Assembly: GCA_002690655.1 (NCBI GenBank)
Contig: NZFL01000011.1
Location: 124,247-188,246 of the forward strand
DNA length: 64,000 nucleotides
Reading direction: 5' to 3'
Source: Pedosphaera sp.
GTDB taxonomy: Bacteria > Verrucomicrobiota > Verrucomicrobiia > Limisphaerales > AAA164-E04
Shown: positions 48,075 through 57,328 of the stretch, one piece after another
Layout of the letters: the number at the start of each line of letters is the position of its first letter
Numbering within the stretch: position 1 is the first letter of the stretch
Position numbers and translations under genes: made by a program
The notes under the pieces: generated by a model
What the model was told of the DNA's origin: nothing
What the model saw: only the letters and a program-made list of their open reading frames with translations
Database searches by the model: none

Positions 48075-49433
48075 TTATTTACTCATTAGGCTTTTAACTG
48101 CTTGTGATATTTGATGTTCCACATCTTGGGACCATCGAGTGGGTTGGCCGTAATAAACCATGGCTCCCCCACCTTCATAGCCTCCTTCGTTCCAGATTCG
48201 TCTTGAGGGAATATAGCCCATGATATCATGCGAGTAACCTGCGATCCACAAGTCCCTGCCGTAGGTTTGCTTGAAGGTCAGTGCAAAGTCCACAACTACC
48301 TCCCCGCCCATCGTGAGCCATTTGACCTGATTACCCAATCTCCAAAGACCTATGGGGTAAGGATAACTCGTTGGCAATGGGTGGCCTTGTTTCATATGAT
48401 TCATCCATTTTTGTGCACGTGAGGCGGCATACGGATTGTCAGACTGGGCTTCGGACTCAAGATCCTCTCTTGAAGGCATAGGGGCAAAGAGCAGGGGTAT
48501 TTCCGTATAATCGGTTTTCAGGGTCGGGGATACCTCGTCCATGACCCCCTTGATTCCCTGAGTCACAGCCTGGGCAAGTTCCACGCCATACTGTTCAGCA
48601 AGTGCGGCTGTGCGTCTTGGTAATGGATTGATATCTGCACCGCACCCGGCCCAGAACATGGCCTGAATTCCATCATATCGAGATTCAAGTTGTATTTGAG
48701 CGAAGCCCGGGTAATCGCCTGACCATTGGTAATCACTCAAGACTGTTGCATGACATGCATAACCAAATACGAGACCTTTCAATTGATGATCCATGTCCCT
48801 GATTTCGAGAATGGGTACCGAATAGTCCACAGGGCCTTTTAATTTTCCTGATGCTCGCCAGGCGAGAACGTGTGATTGAGGGTTCTCTCGCCTGTTGGTG
48901 GCAAAAGTGGCTTGAGATTGACCTGCTCGTAATCTGGATGCTTCCAAATTCGAAAATGCAGCATCTGCAAGTTCGACCAGTCGCTCCTTCAAGTGACGTG
49001 TATAGTTGAGCAATTTTTGAGATTCATTTTCTTCAAGAATATACATGGTTCTCAAGTTTTCACCGACTACAGGTCCAGTATGGGTATGGGAGCAATTGAT
49101 GAGGACGTCTTTTAATCCAAGTTGATGATTGACCGCAATCTCATGTCTGACGGGATCTGTGACATCCCTTGAGACACCCACCAGATCCAGTGTGACCAAG
49201 AGCGCTCTCTTACCTTTCGCATCCTCCAGAGCCAATGCCTTTGCCCAAAGACGGGTGCGCGTTCCTTCTGAAGCATGATCGCGTGCAGCATAGCCACTCA
49301 TCCACATTGAAGAAGAAGGCGTGATGTCATCACGACTGAAACCTGTTCTCCATGCTGCGACTGGTTCTGCAAAGACAGCGTCAATGGATTGCAGCAGGAG
49401 CGCAAATGAAAGCAATGCCGGCAATGTATTCAT
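48075..49433 (-). CDS. Neutral/alkaline ceramidase-like exported protein, nucleophile replaced
   Basis: 452 residues; start at 49433 gives a signal peptide ending near VFAEP. It matches the N-terminal domain of neutral ceramidases: GFSRDDITPSSSMWMSGYAARD, LLVTLDLVGVS, zinc-type CSHTHTGP, YACHATVLSDY. But at the GDxSPN site that carries the catalytic serine of ceramidases it reads GADINPLPRR, so the serine is replaced by asparagine, and the C-terminal ceramidase domain is missing. Many PVC members look like this, and their substrate is unknown; a ceramide amidase function is unlikely. It converges on the exosortase gene with a four-base gap. Confidence 0.85.
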   Translation of the reverse strand: MNTLPALLSFALLLQSIDAVFAEPVAAWRTGFSRDDITPSSSMWMSGYAARDHASEGTRTRLWAKALALEDAKGKRALLVTLDLVGVSRDVTDPVRHEIAVNHQLGLKDVLINCSHTHTGPVVGENLRTMYILEENESQKLLNYTRHLKERLVELADAAFSNLEASRLRAGQSQATFATNRRENPQSHVLAWRASGKLKGPVDYSVPILEIRDMDHQLKGLVFGYACHATVLSDYQWSGDYPGFAQIQLESRYDGIQAMFWAGCGADINPLPRRTAALAEQYGVELAQAVTQGIKGVMDEVSPTLKTDYTEIPLLFAPMPSREDLESEAQSDNPYAASRAQKWMNHMKQGHPLPTSYPYPIGLWRLGNQVKWLTMGGEVVVDFALTFKQTYGRDLWIAGYSHDIMGYIPSRRIWNEGGYEGGGAMVYYGQPTRWSQDVEHQISQAVKSLMSK

Positions 49434-49789
49434 GGGAATCACCGAACGACCTTACAAAGCAAGGCAGCGTTAGGGAAGAGCGTTTTCAGCGATCTGAGCT
49501 CAAGGACATCCTGCATGTTTCCAACGATGAAGAGTTCACTGAAAGGCGGAACACTCATCCTGCCTTACAAGTGAACAACACCTCTCCAAGGGAAGGAACG
49601 CAGCGCAACAAACGTCTTCCTTCAGGCTTTGCGATTGTTGTAGCGCAGGATGCTCAGCGAAGTCGAACATCCAAATGGTTCAGATGAAGATTACATTTTT
49701 GTAACGGGACGGAAAGGTTGCAGTGAATCTCATGTGGTCTTGTGTGAATGTGAGTAAAGAAGCACACAACCTGATTGAAAGATAACCAT
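49434..49789. other. 356-base divergent region between ceramidase-like and htrA genes
   Basis: No gene. A short inverted repeat TTACA-tttt-TGTAA lies at 49691-49704, about 85 bases before the htrA start, and could take part in stress regulation of htrA. Nothing else recognised. Confidence 0.4.
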
Positions 49790-51292
49790 ATGAAAAAACA
49801 AATTGCAGTATTATGCAACAGCATGCGCTTTGCATTAATTGGTACGATGACTATCGCAATCCTCGCTTCTGTTGCAACGGGGTGGATGAAGGGAGATGGT
49901 CGTGCAGGTGCTCATCCTGAGCCGACATTAAAAATCGACAATCAACCGCTGAAACGCGAAGGAAGCATGACCGTGAGTTTCGCTCCGGTGATTCAAAAAG
50001 TAGCGCCTAGCGTCGTCAAGGTATTCACAAGCACTGAAGCGAAGCCGAACGCATCACGTCGTGGCCCTGGTCTGGAACAGTTCTTTGGAGAAAAGTTCCG
50101 GGGCTTTGAATTCCCTGACATGCAGGGTTCCAAACCGAAAAGCGGATTGGGTTCCGGTGTCATTGTGTCTCCCGAAGGTTATATCCTTACCAATAATCAC
50201 GTCATTGAGGGTGCCAACACGGTCAAGGTCGTCTTGAGTCCCGGCAATGAAGAATATGCTGCAGCAGTAGTTGGAGTAGACCCGAAGTCGGACGTTGCGG
50301 TTTTGAAAATAGATGCCCTCGATTTACAACCCATTGAACTGGGCAACAGCGATCAGATATTAGTGGGTGATCTGGTGCTTGCCATTGGGAACCCATTTGG
50401 AGTTGGGCAGACTGTTACCATGGGAATGGTCAGCGCCAAGGGGAGGTCGAACATGGGCCTGGACTACGAAGACTTCATCCAAACCGACGCGGCCATCAAC
50501 CCAGGTAATTCCGGGGGGGCTCTTGTGGATGCTGAAGGTCGTTTGATCGGTGTGAATACTGCCATTTTGAGTCAATCGGGAGGCAATCTTGGCATTGGTT
50601 TTGCCATCCCTGTCAATCTTGCCCGCAGTGTCATGGAAAGCCTGATCAATCATGGCCATGTTGTGAGGGGCTATCTGGGGGTCAATATTCAGGACGTTCA
50701 ACCTGCAATGGCATCACACTTCGGTATGGAAGGCAGCACGGGAGCACTGATTGCAGATGTGGTACCAGGCAGTCCTGCCGATGCGGCCGGTCTACAGGCT
50801 GGCGATGTCGTGGTTGAGTTTGGTGGGAAGAAAATCAAGGACAGCCGACACCTGAAACTGGTGGTGGGGCAAAGCGCACCCAATCAGGGCTACGGTTTAG
50901 AGATCAATCGGGGCGGTGAACTGACAGCGATCGAAGTTTCGCTGGATGAACTCAGTGACAAAGGTTCGCAGTGGGCAAGTCAGTCGGGTCGCAACGCTGA
51001 ATCTTACTGGCCCGGCGACATGCAACTTGAGGAATTGACACCTGAGCTTCGAAGGCAGTTTCAGATTCCTTCGCGCATCAAGGGCATTCTTGTAAGCGGT
51101 GTCAAACAGGGTGGGGCAGCCTGGCAAGCCGGTGTGCGCCCTGGAGCGGTAATCCGCGAGATCAATCAATTACCTGTCGCCTCTCTGGCTGATCTGGATG
51201 GCATGCAGCTCGGTGATGGAGAATCGCTTGTGCGAATTTGGTATAAGGGTGCCAGTAACTATCGCGTGATTCGTTCGGAACCCCTGGGATAA
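49790..51292 (+). CDS. Periplasmic serine protease Do/HtrA
   Basis: 500 residues from the start at 49790. An N-terminal hydrophobic segment (about 12-32) serves as signal or membrane anchor. The trypsin-like domain has the full triad H137 (LTNNHVIEGA), D168 (DPKSDVAVLKID) and S241 (NPGNSGGALVD), with a 30-residue LA-loop before it. Two PDZ domains follow (about 290-385, RGYLGVNIQDV; and about 410-500, GILVSGVKQGGAAWQAG). It is a DegP/DegQ-type protease and chaperone for misfolded envelope proteins. Monocistronic, followed by a terminator. Confidence 0.95.
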   Translation: MKKQIAVLCNSMRFALIGTMTIAILASVATGWMKGDGRAGAHPEPTLKIDNQPLKREGSMTVSFAPVIQKVAPSVVKVFTSTEAKPNASRRGPGLEQFFGEKFRGFEFPDMQGSKPKSGLGSGVIVSPEGYILTNNHVIEGANTVKVVLSPGNEEYAAAVVGVDPKSDVAVLKIDALDLQPIELGNSDQILVGDLVLAIGNPFGVGQTVTMGMVSAKGRSNMGLDYEDFIQTDAAINPGNSGGALVDAEGRLIGVNTAILSQSGGNLGIGFAIPVNLARSVMESLINHGHVVRGYLGVNIQDVQPAMASHFGMEGSTGALIADVVPGSPADAAGLQAGDVVVEFGGKKIKDSRHLKLVVGQSAPNQGYGLEINRGGELTAIEVSLDELSDKGSQWASQSGRNAESYWPGDMQLEELTPELRRQFQIPSRIKGILVSGVKQGGAAWQAGVRPGAVIREINQLPVASLADLDGMQLGDGESLVRIWYKGASNYRVIRSEPLG

Positions 51293-51317
51293 AAGACTGA
51301 TCACGTTTCGGGAAAAT

Positions 51318-51351
51318 GCCTCCCTCCTTCAGGAGTGGGGGCGTTTTTTTT
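51318..51351 (+). terminator. Intrinsic terminator of the htrA gene
   Basis: A GC-rich stem (GCCTCCCTCC against GGAGTGGGGGC, one bulge, loop TTCA) is followed by eight T. It lies 25 bases past the htrA stop. Confidence 0.92.
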
Positions 51352-51446
51352 AGTCGTAAAGGGGATCTCGACGGACCGAGCCCAACCGATCCAAAGGATT
51401 CAATGGTTGCAAATTTGCGCTGAATTCAGTTTTCTTGCGGTCCCAT

Positions 51447-52322
51447 ATGGGTATGACACACATACAAACACCGCCGAAATGGCGTACATTGCTCATCCTC
51501 GGTCGCGCATCCAATGTTCCGACCGTTTGGTCCAATTGTCTGGCCGGTTGGTTGATAGGAGGTATGGCCGAATACATAGTATTGTTTTGGTTATGCCTTG
51601 GGGGCACTTTGTTGCATATTGGCGGCATGTATCTAAATGATGCTTTCGATGTTGGCTTTGATCGAAGATTCCGGCAAGAGCGGCCTATTCCCGCAGGTCA
51701 TATTGAAGAAAAAACGGTTTGGATTTTAGGGTCAGGGGCAATCAGTGGAGGGTTTTTATGCCTCCTCTGGGGCGCAAACGTATCGTTGATGATCGGGCTT
51801 CTTCTGGTTGCTTCCATTCTGCTTTACGACGCACTGCACAAGCATGTCTCTTTCTCTCCTGTCATCATGGCGGCATGCCGTTTTTTTCTCATCCTGGCCG
51901 CTTTCGACTCATCAGGAAACCCATGGCAGGGTTCTGCTCTCTGGACAGCTTTCGCGATGGCTGCCTACATCGTGGGGCTTACCTATGTAGCCAGGAGAGA
52001 ATCTACCGGGGGGGGCATCGCTATTTGGCCATGTTTATTCATCGCGGCCCCGATAGGGCTTTCTTTTCTGTTGAACAACGGTCGCTTTTTTTGGATGGGG
52101 CTGATGGTTTCGCTTGTATTACTGGCTTGGGTTGTCTGGTGCCTTCAATTCATCCTGCGTTCTCAGAATGTTCAAATTTTCAAAACGGTCTCAGGACTGC
52201 TGGCAGGCATACCTTTGGTGGATATGATTTCGATTGTTGGAGTGGATCCCTCATGGATGGGAGTCACGCTGACGTTATTTTTTGCAGCCTTGTTTTTCCA
52301 GCGATTTATTCCCGCCACCTGA
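51447..52322 (+). CDS. UbiA-family prenyltransferase
   Basis: About 291 residues; ATG codons at 51435, 51447 and 51453 are all possible starts. Multi-pass membrane protein with about eight helices. The polyprenyl-diphosphate/magnesium motif is clear: NDAFDVGFD (NDxxDxxxD) followed by RRFRQERPIPAG, and the second region reads LYDALHKH. The N-terminal LGRASNVPTVWSN resembles the UbiA branch found with ebo-type clusters as well as quinone or heme enzymes, so the acceptor is undefined. No quinone, heme O or ebo genes flank it. It converges on the sialidase-like gene. Confidence 0.85.
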   Translation: MGMTHIQTPPKWRTLLILGRASNVPTVWSNCLAGWLIGGMAEYIVLFWLCLGGTLLHIGGMYLNDAFDVGFDRRFRQERPIPAGHIEEKTVWILGSGAISGGFLCLLWGANVSLMIGLLLVASILLYDALHKHVSFSPVIMAACRFFLILAAFDSSGNPWQGSALWTAFAMAAYIVGLTYVARRESTGGGIAIWPCLFIAAPIGLSFLLNNGRFFWMGLMVSLVLLAWVVWCLQFILRSQNVQIFKTVSGLLAGIPLVDMISIVGVDPSWMGVTLTLFFAALFFQRFIPAT

Positions 52323-52347
52323 TTTGCCTGACGATGCCCCTTACAGG

Positions 52348-53523
52348 TCAGTTCAGGAATTCCAGCTTTTCGGCTTTGGAATCCAACTCGGATAGTTTCA
52401 AGCGGACACTCACAATGTAGGGAGCCTCTCCTTTGTCCCAATGACCATAAGTTGTCGTGACAATGGTGCCATCTGGAAGGAGTTCAACACCAGGATAGGC
52501 GCAATCCGCATTTTTCGTGTTATCCATTAATCTCACCCGGTATTGACCTTCTCGATTGTTCAGAAGGTCATCGTAAGTGCCAACCCAGGCGACCCAATCA
52601 CCCTTGGTAGGGGATTTCAGCGTGGTATCCCGAAAGGAAATGAAGAGTCGTCCGTCTGGAGCATACACTCCAGTGTGGCGGTCACCTGTCAAAGATGCGG
52701 GAAGTTCTCGGGGCTTTGACCAGCTTTCCGCTTCATCCGAACTGAAGATGACATGTGAATTTCGTCGACGTCTATTTTCTCTGAGGAGTACCGCCATTTG
52801 CTTGCCGTCAGGTGATCTTACCATTCCCGGTTCACAAAGGTGGATCTGATCATTGCTGTAGATACGCTTAGGCTGAGACCATTTTAATCCTCCGTCATTG
52901 GAAAAAGTCTGATAGAGAGTCATGGTGGCTGCACGTTTTCCGTCTGCTTTGAAGAAACGCCCGTCATCATGGAACATGGCCACGTAGTGCCCAGGTTTTT
53001 TTTGAATCGGAGCAACACACCCCATCACTACAATACCTCCCCAGTCTCCAGCGGGTTTCAGCTCGCTCCATGTGAAGCCATCGTTTTCGGACACCGCCAT
53101 GCGGGCAGGAAAAAGTCCAGACCACATGATGATTCGCTTTGTGCCGTTTGCATCAATTACCCTATGCAAAGTAGGGACTTCCTTCGAACTTGCCCATGAG
53201 GCAGGAGTTTTCAATCTTTCCGACCATGTCTTTCCTCCATCCAAACTGCGCTTGTAAACGATGGCACCTCGACCATGACCCTTGGGGTATACGCAGAGCA
53301 TGGTTTTCCCATCTTCCAGCAGGCAAGTTGTCGGATGTCCAAGATATTGTCCTTTTTCACGGTCAATGATCACCTGACGATTTATTTCCTCAGAGAGATC
53401 AATGGTGGGTATCGAATAAGTAGCAGGCATCGCGGCATTTTGCGCTTGCGCATGGGTGAAGAGGGTCGATAGGAGGAGTAATAAGCGCGTGCTCGTTTGT
53501 TTGCGTAACTTGAAAGTGTTCAT
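52348..53523 (-). CDS. Sialidase/neuraminidase-family (BNR repeat) exported protein
   Basis: 391 residues with a signal peptide (about 1-27, cleavage near AQA-QN). The body is a six-bladed propeller of the exo-sialidase type with Asp-box repeats SLDGGKTWSE, SENDGFTWSE, SNDGGLKWSQ and a degenerate SSDEAESWSK. Arginine candidates for carboxylate binding occur in GRGAIVYKRS, LLRENRRRRNS and YRVRL. Related PVC proteins act on sialic acid or other acidic sugars; the present substrate is not known. Fits with the sulfatase and esterases as glycan-degrading functions. Confidence 0.85.
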   Translation of the reverse strand: MNTFKLRKQTSTRLLLLLSTLFTHAQAQNAAMPATYSIPTIDLSEEINRQVIIDREKGQYLGHPTTCLLEDGKTMLCVYPKGHGRGAIVYKRSLDGGKTWSERLKTPASWASSKEVPTLHRVIDANGTKRIIMWSGLFPARMAVSENDGFTWSELKPAGDWGGIVVMGCVAPIQKKPGHYVAMFHDDGRFFKADGKRAATMTLYQTFSNDGGLKWSQPKRIYSNDQIHLCEPGMVRSPDGKQMAVLLRENRRRRNSHVIFSSDEAESWSKPRELPASLTGDRHTGVYAPDGRLFISFRDTTLKSPTKGDWVAWVGTYDDLLNNREGQYRVRLMDNTKNADCAYPGVELLPDGTIVTTTYGHWDKGEAPYIVSVRLKLSELDSKAEKLEFLN

Positions 53524-53688
53524 GGATTAAATGGGTCAGGTTTTGTCTGTGGAAATGATCTAAGGATAAGTTGAGAATCCTTTCAACACCCGATAATAGA
53601 ATAAACTTGCGATGAACAGTCCTTGCCTCCCGACGCTGAACCTTTAGTTTTATTTTTTAATCCAGAAATCATATCACCACTTAATCAA

Positions 53689-55551
53689 ATGTACTCAATG
53701 CCTCGATTGCTCACTTTCATAGGTACCGTACTACTGGTCCTTGGAATCAATGCTGCGGATTGGTCTATTCACCCTGATTTGAAAGGTTACTTTGAATCAG
53801 AAGTCGAGGATATTGAAAAGCAGTCACAAAAATGGTTGAATCCTGCAACCGCTGAATTATGGAAACAGCAAGCACCTGAATTGCGGCGACAGTTGTCCGA
53901 AATGCTGGGGCTTTATCCCATGCCTGCGAAAACCCCGCTTTCTCCTGTGGTGACACGAACTATAGAGAAGGAGCTCTATACGGTTGAGAATATGCACTTT
54001 CAATCCATGCCCGGCTTGTATGTCACTGGTAATCTGTATATTCCTCGTGAGATTCAAAAACCACTGCCTGCCATCCTCTATGTCAGCGGGCATGCTCACG
54101 CTAAAGAAGGCGATGTGAGTTATGGCAATAAAACGGCCTACCAGCACCACGGTATCTGGTTTGCCCAACACGGTTTTGTATGCTTGACCATTGACACGAT
54201 CCAATTGGGAGAAATCCAAGGAGTGCATCATGGCACTTACCGGGAAGGTCGCTGGTGGTGGAATTCACGGGGATATACTCCTGCGGGAGTTGAGGCATGG
54301 AACGGGATGCGTGCCCTGGATTATTTACAAACGCGACCAGAGGTTGATCCCGAGAGGCTTGGCATCACTGGGCGATCTGGTGGAGGCGCTTATTCATGGT
54401 GGATTGCAGCATTGGATAAACGTGTCAAAGCAGCGGTTCCTGTAGCCGGTATCACGGACTTGCGTGATTACGTGCTGGATGGCGCAGTGGAAGGTCATTG
54501 CGATTGCATGTTCATGGTGAATACCTATCGATGGGATTTTCCTGTGGTTGCATCCCTTGTTGCTCCCAGAGCCCTTCTGATAGCCAATACGGACAAGGAT
54601 TCAATTTTCCCTTTGGACGGGGTTCTCCGAACGCACCGTCAAGTTCAACACATCTACTCGTTATTTGGTCTTGAGGATCAACTTGGCTTACTGGTCACCG
54701 AAGGTCCTCACAAGGATACTCAGGATCTGCAGATACCGGCATTCCGTTGGTTTCAAAAATGGCTCAAGGGCTCAAATGTGTTGATAGAGACAGCTGCCAA
54801 GAAAGAAATTCAACCTTCAGATCTTCGCGTTTTTCAAAGATTGCCGAAAACTGAAAAAGTGACATCGGTCGATACGTTCTTTGTAAGAGCGTCCGAAAAA
54901 CGCCCAGTTCCAAAGACGATTGAAGAGTGGGATCATGAAGTGCATAAACTCAGACACGCACTGAAGCGCCATACATTTGAGGATTCCCGCCATACTCAGG
55001 ATACAAGGATTGATACGAAGCGTTACCCGTTCTGGGAGTATACCGTTCTTGAAGATTCACAAAGGAGGGTTGAAATATTTGATCGACAAGGCTGGCTGAA
55101 AGGAAATTCAGAACATAAGAAAAACCAGGTCCGGAGGCGTTACATGCTGGTTGGACAAACTCTGGATTCTACCCGTGTCATGGAACTGAAACAAACTTTG
55201 GAATCGCTGATGGGCAAATCAGATATCTCAAATCGTAATCTCAGGGTGGAAGCAAACGGAACCATGGCGGTCAATGCCATTTATGCAGGTCTTTTGATGG
55301 AGGGGAATGATGGTCCGCTTGAGACCTTGTCATTCCATTTAACCAATCTGCCAGCTTCGCATATGCAGGGCCCGGACTACTTGAACGTGATGAAAATGAC
55401 ACGACTCGATGAAAGCCTGGCTGCTCTTTCACGTCGATTCAAAGTGACTGTGGAAAACAGTCCTCGGACCCTTCAGGAATTCAGTGCGGCCTTGACAGAT
55501 ACATTGGGGCAGGAAGCGAGTCGATTGACTTGGATGAATCCCAATCAGTAA
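53689..55551 (+). CDS. Exported alpha/beta hydrolase (acetyl-xylan-esterase-like)
   Basis: About 620 residues; ATG at 53689 or 53698 both give a signal peptide (MPRLLTFIGTVLLVLGINAADW), while the longer frame from 53623 is unlikely. An alpha/beta hydrolase domain (about 100-370) has LYVSGHAHAKEG, the nucleophile elbow GRSGGGAYSWW near residue 227, and EGPHKDTQ as the histidine region. The C-terminal 250 residues form a separate, poorly conserved domain. Probably a deacetylase or esterase on plant or algal polysaccharides (inference). Its stop overlaps that of truA by seven bases, tail to tail. Confidence 0.85.
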   Translation: MYSMPRLLTFIGTVLLVLGINAADWSIHPDLKGYFESEVEDIEKQSQKWLNPATAELWKQQAPELRRQLSEMLGLYPMPAKTPLSPVVTRTIEKELYTVENMHFQSMPGLYVTGNLYIPREIQKPLPAILYVSGHAHAKEGDVSYGNKTAYQHHGIWFAQHGFVCLTIDTIQLGEIQGVHHGTYREGRWWWNSRGYTPAGVEAWNGMRALDYLQTRPEVDPERLGITGRSGGGAYSWWIAALDKRVKAAVPVAGITDLRDYVLDGAVEGHCDCMFMVNTYRWDFPVVASLVAPRALLIANTDKDSIFPLDGVLRTHRQVQHIYSLFGLEDQLGLLVTEGPHKDTQDLQIPAFRWFQKWLKGSNVLIETAAKKEIQPSDLRVFQRLPKTEKVTSVDTFFVRASEKRPVPKTIEEWDHEVHKLRHALKRHTFEDSRHTQDTRIDTKRYPFWEYTVLEDSQRRVEIFDRQGWLKGNSEHKKNQVRRRYMLVGQTLDSTRVMELKQTLESLMGKSDISNRNLRVEANGTMAVNAIYAGLLMEGNDGPLETLSFHLTNLPASHMQGPDYLNVMKMTRLDESLAALSRRFKVTVENSPRTLQEFSAALTDTLGQEASRLTWMNPNQ

Positions 55552-56309
55552 AATACTTTATGCAAGGTCAGACCGCAGGCGGGTGCATTCATGCCTGTAA
55601 GTGATCGTTTTTTTGTAAGCAATAACCCAGGGACTTCATCAGCCTGCCATTTACCTTTTCCGACGGCCGTCAGGGTCCCTACGATGCCCCTGCACATCTT
55701 GTATAGAAAAGCGTCTCCCTCGATGATGATCTTAAATTCATTGCCTTGCTTACGGACATCGCAGCGAGTCAATGTACGGACCGTGTTTTCATAGGCGTAT
55801 TTTCTGGCGGATGCGACTGATTGAAAATCGCGCTCACCTAAAAAATGTCGGGATGCTTTCTGCATGTGTTGCAGGTTGAGTTTTACAGGCAGATGCCAAG
55901 CTAAACCGTCGAGTAATGGATTCATGGAAGGGTGATTCCAGATTCGATACTGGTATTGTTTTCCCTTGGCATCGAATTGTGCATGGAAACGTAAGGGAAC
56001 TCTTACAGCTGAAATAATGCGTATATCAGATGGGAGGAGGGCGTTCATAGCCAACCGAATTTTCTTCGGTTCCATGATAAGGGAATCGGAAGGCATTTCA
56101 AGATGTGCCGTCATCCCCAAGGCATGCACTCCTGTATCTGTACGACTGGATCCGTGCAATGGTCCTGCCTTGTGAAAAAAATTTTTCAATTTCGTTTCAA
56201 TTACACTTTGCACACCTATTCCGCTTTTCTGAGTCTGCCAACCCTGATAATTACCACCATGATAGGCAATGATGAGCTTGAGTTTGATTTTTCGCTCTTT
56301 TTGATCCAT
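55545..56309 (-). CDS. truA: tRNA pseudouridine synthase A
   Basis: 254 residues from the start at 56309 (MDQKERKIKLKLIIAYHGGNYQGWQ), normal for TruA; the longer frame to 56357 runs into the divergent gene. The catalytic aspartate D58 sits in GSSRTDTGVHA. Other conserved parts: LPSDIRIISA, RFHAQFDAKGKQYQYRIWN, GERDFQSVA and FLYKMCRGIVGTLTAVGKGK. It makes pseudouridine at positions 38-40 of tRNA anticodon stems. Confidence 0.95.
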   Translation of the reverse strand: MDQKERKIKLKLIIAYHGGNYQGWQTQKSGIGVQSVIETKLKNFFHKAGPLHGSSRTDTGVHALGMTAHLEMPSDSLIMEPKKIRLAMNALLPSDIRIISAVRVPLRFHAQFDAKGKQYQYRIWNHPSMNPLLDGLAWHLPVKLNLQHMQKASRHFLGERDFQSVASARKYAYENTVRTLTRCDVRKQGNEFKIIIEGDAFLYKMCRGIVGTLTAVGKGKWQADEVPGLLLTKKRSLTGMNAPACGLTLHKVFY

Positions 56310-56355
56310 TTGTTTTCCATTTCCAAACCGTGCCCGGCAGGGTAAAACAACCATC

Positions 56356-57249
56356 ATGAAATGCCAAGCGAAGCTAGAATATATGGTGATCGTCTTTGTT
56401 GTCCTGATATCGATACTGTGCGCGCGCGGTCAGGCTCAATCCACCCAGTCATCTTTGCAAGAGGCGCTGACGTTTTACTCATCTTTCGACAGAGGCATTG
56501 AAGCGGAATTAGCTCATGGTGATCCAAGTTTATATACCATTACCTCGAAACAACCTCAGGAAACCGTTAGGCGAGGTCTTCATGCTCAAGGGCAAACCGA
56601 ATGGGTCACAGGGCTTGGGATCGATGGAGGGGCTGCGTTGAGGTTCAATCAACGGAATGCCTCATGGATATTCTATCGAGGCGAAAAGAACGTTCGATAC
56701 CGCTTGAATCAATGGTCAGGGAGTGTATCCCTCTGGCTGAAACTTGATCCTGAAACAGAATTAGCACCCGGTTTTGCTGATCCACTTCAATTAACAACCC
56801 GAGCTTGGAACGACGGTTCTTTTTTTGTCGATTTCAACAAGGACGGTGACCCTCGAGATTTCAGGCTTGGCGCCTTCGCTGACTTGAAAATATGGAATCC
56901 TGAAAACAAGGAGATCTCTGAGGATCAAAGACCATTATTTCCTGTAAAAGCTCCCCCTTTCGCAAAGGATCGTTGGACTCATGTTCTATTTACCTGGTCA
57001 AATTTTAATACAGGAAAGAAAGACGGGGTGGCCAGATTATATTTGAATGGTGCGTTCCAAGGCGAAATCGCGGGCTGGGATCAGACTTTTTCCTGGAAAC
57101 CGCATGAAACAATCAAAATTTACCTCGGATTGAACTACAATGGACTACTCGACGAGGTCAGCTGTTTTAATCGGGCTTTGACTCCAAAAGAGATTAAATG
57201 GTTCTTTGAGCATCCCAAGGAGCTCGTCTTCGAGAGTGCCTCGCAATGA
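56356..57249 (+). CDS. Exported LamG/concanavalin-like jelly-roll protein
   Basis: 297 residues. Signal peptide about 1-28 (VIVFVVLISILCARGQAQS). The rest is one LamG-type beta sandwich: LTFYSSFDRG start, GLGIDGGAALRFN, WSGSVSLWLKLDP, RWTHVLFTWSNFNTGKKDGVARLYLNG, and the closing NGLLDEVSCFNRALTPKEI. These domains bind carbohydrates or act as structural parts of surface enzymes; here no catalytic domain accompanies it. Divergent from truA with 46 bases between the starts. Confidence 0.82.
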   Translation: MKCQAKLEYMVIVFVVLISILCARGQAQSTQSSLQEALTFYSSFDRGIEAELAHGDPSLYTITSKQPQETVRRGLHAQGQTEWVTGLGIDGGAALRFNQRNASWIFYRGEKNVRYRLNQWSGSVSLWLKLDPETELAPGFADPLQLTTRAWNDGSFFVDFNKDGDPRDFRLGAFADLKIWNPENKEISEDQRPLFPVKAPPFAKDRWTHVLFTWSNFNTGKKDGVARLYLNGAFQGEIAGWDQTFSWKPHETIKIYLGLNYNGLLDEVSCFNRALTPKEIKWFFEHPKELVFESASQ

Positions 57250-57328
57250 TTGAGTCGACTCCTAATCCTCCCGAGATTAAATTTGGACTTTCCTCTGTCA
57301 GAGGGGCTCGTTAGGTTGTTTGGATCTG

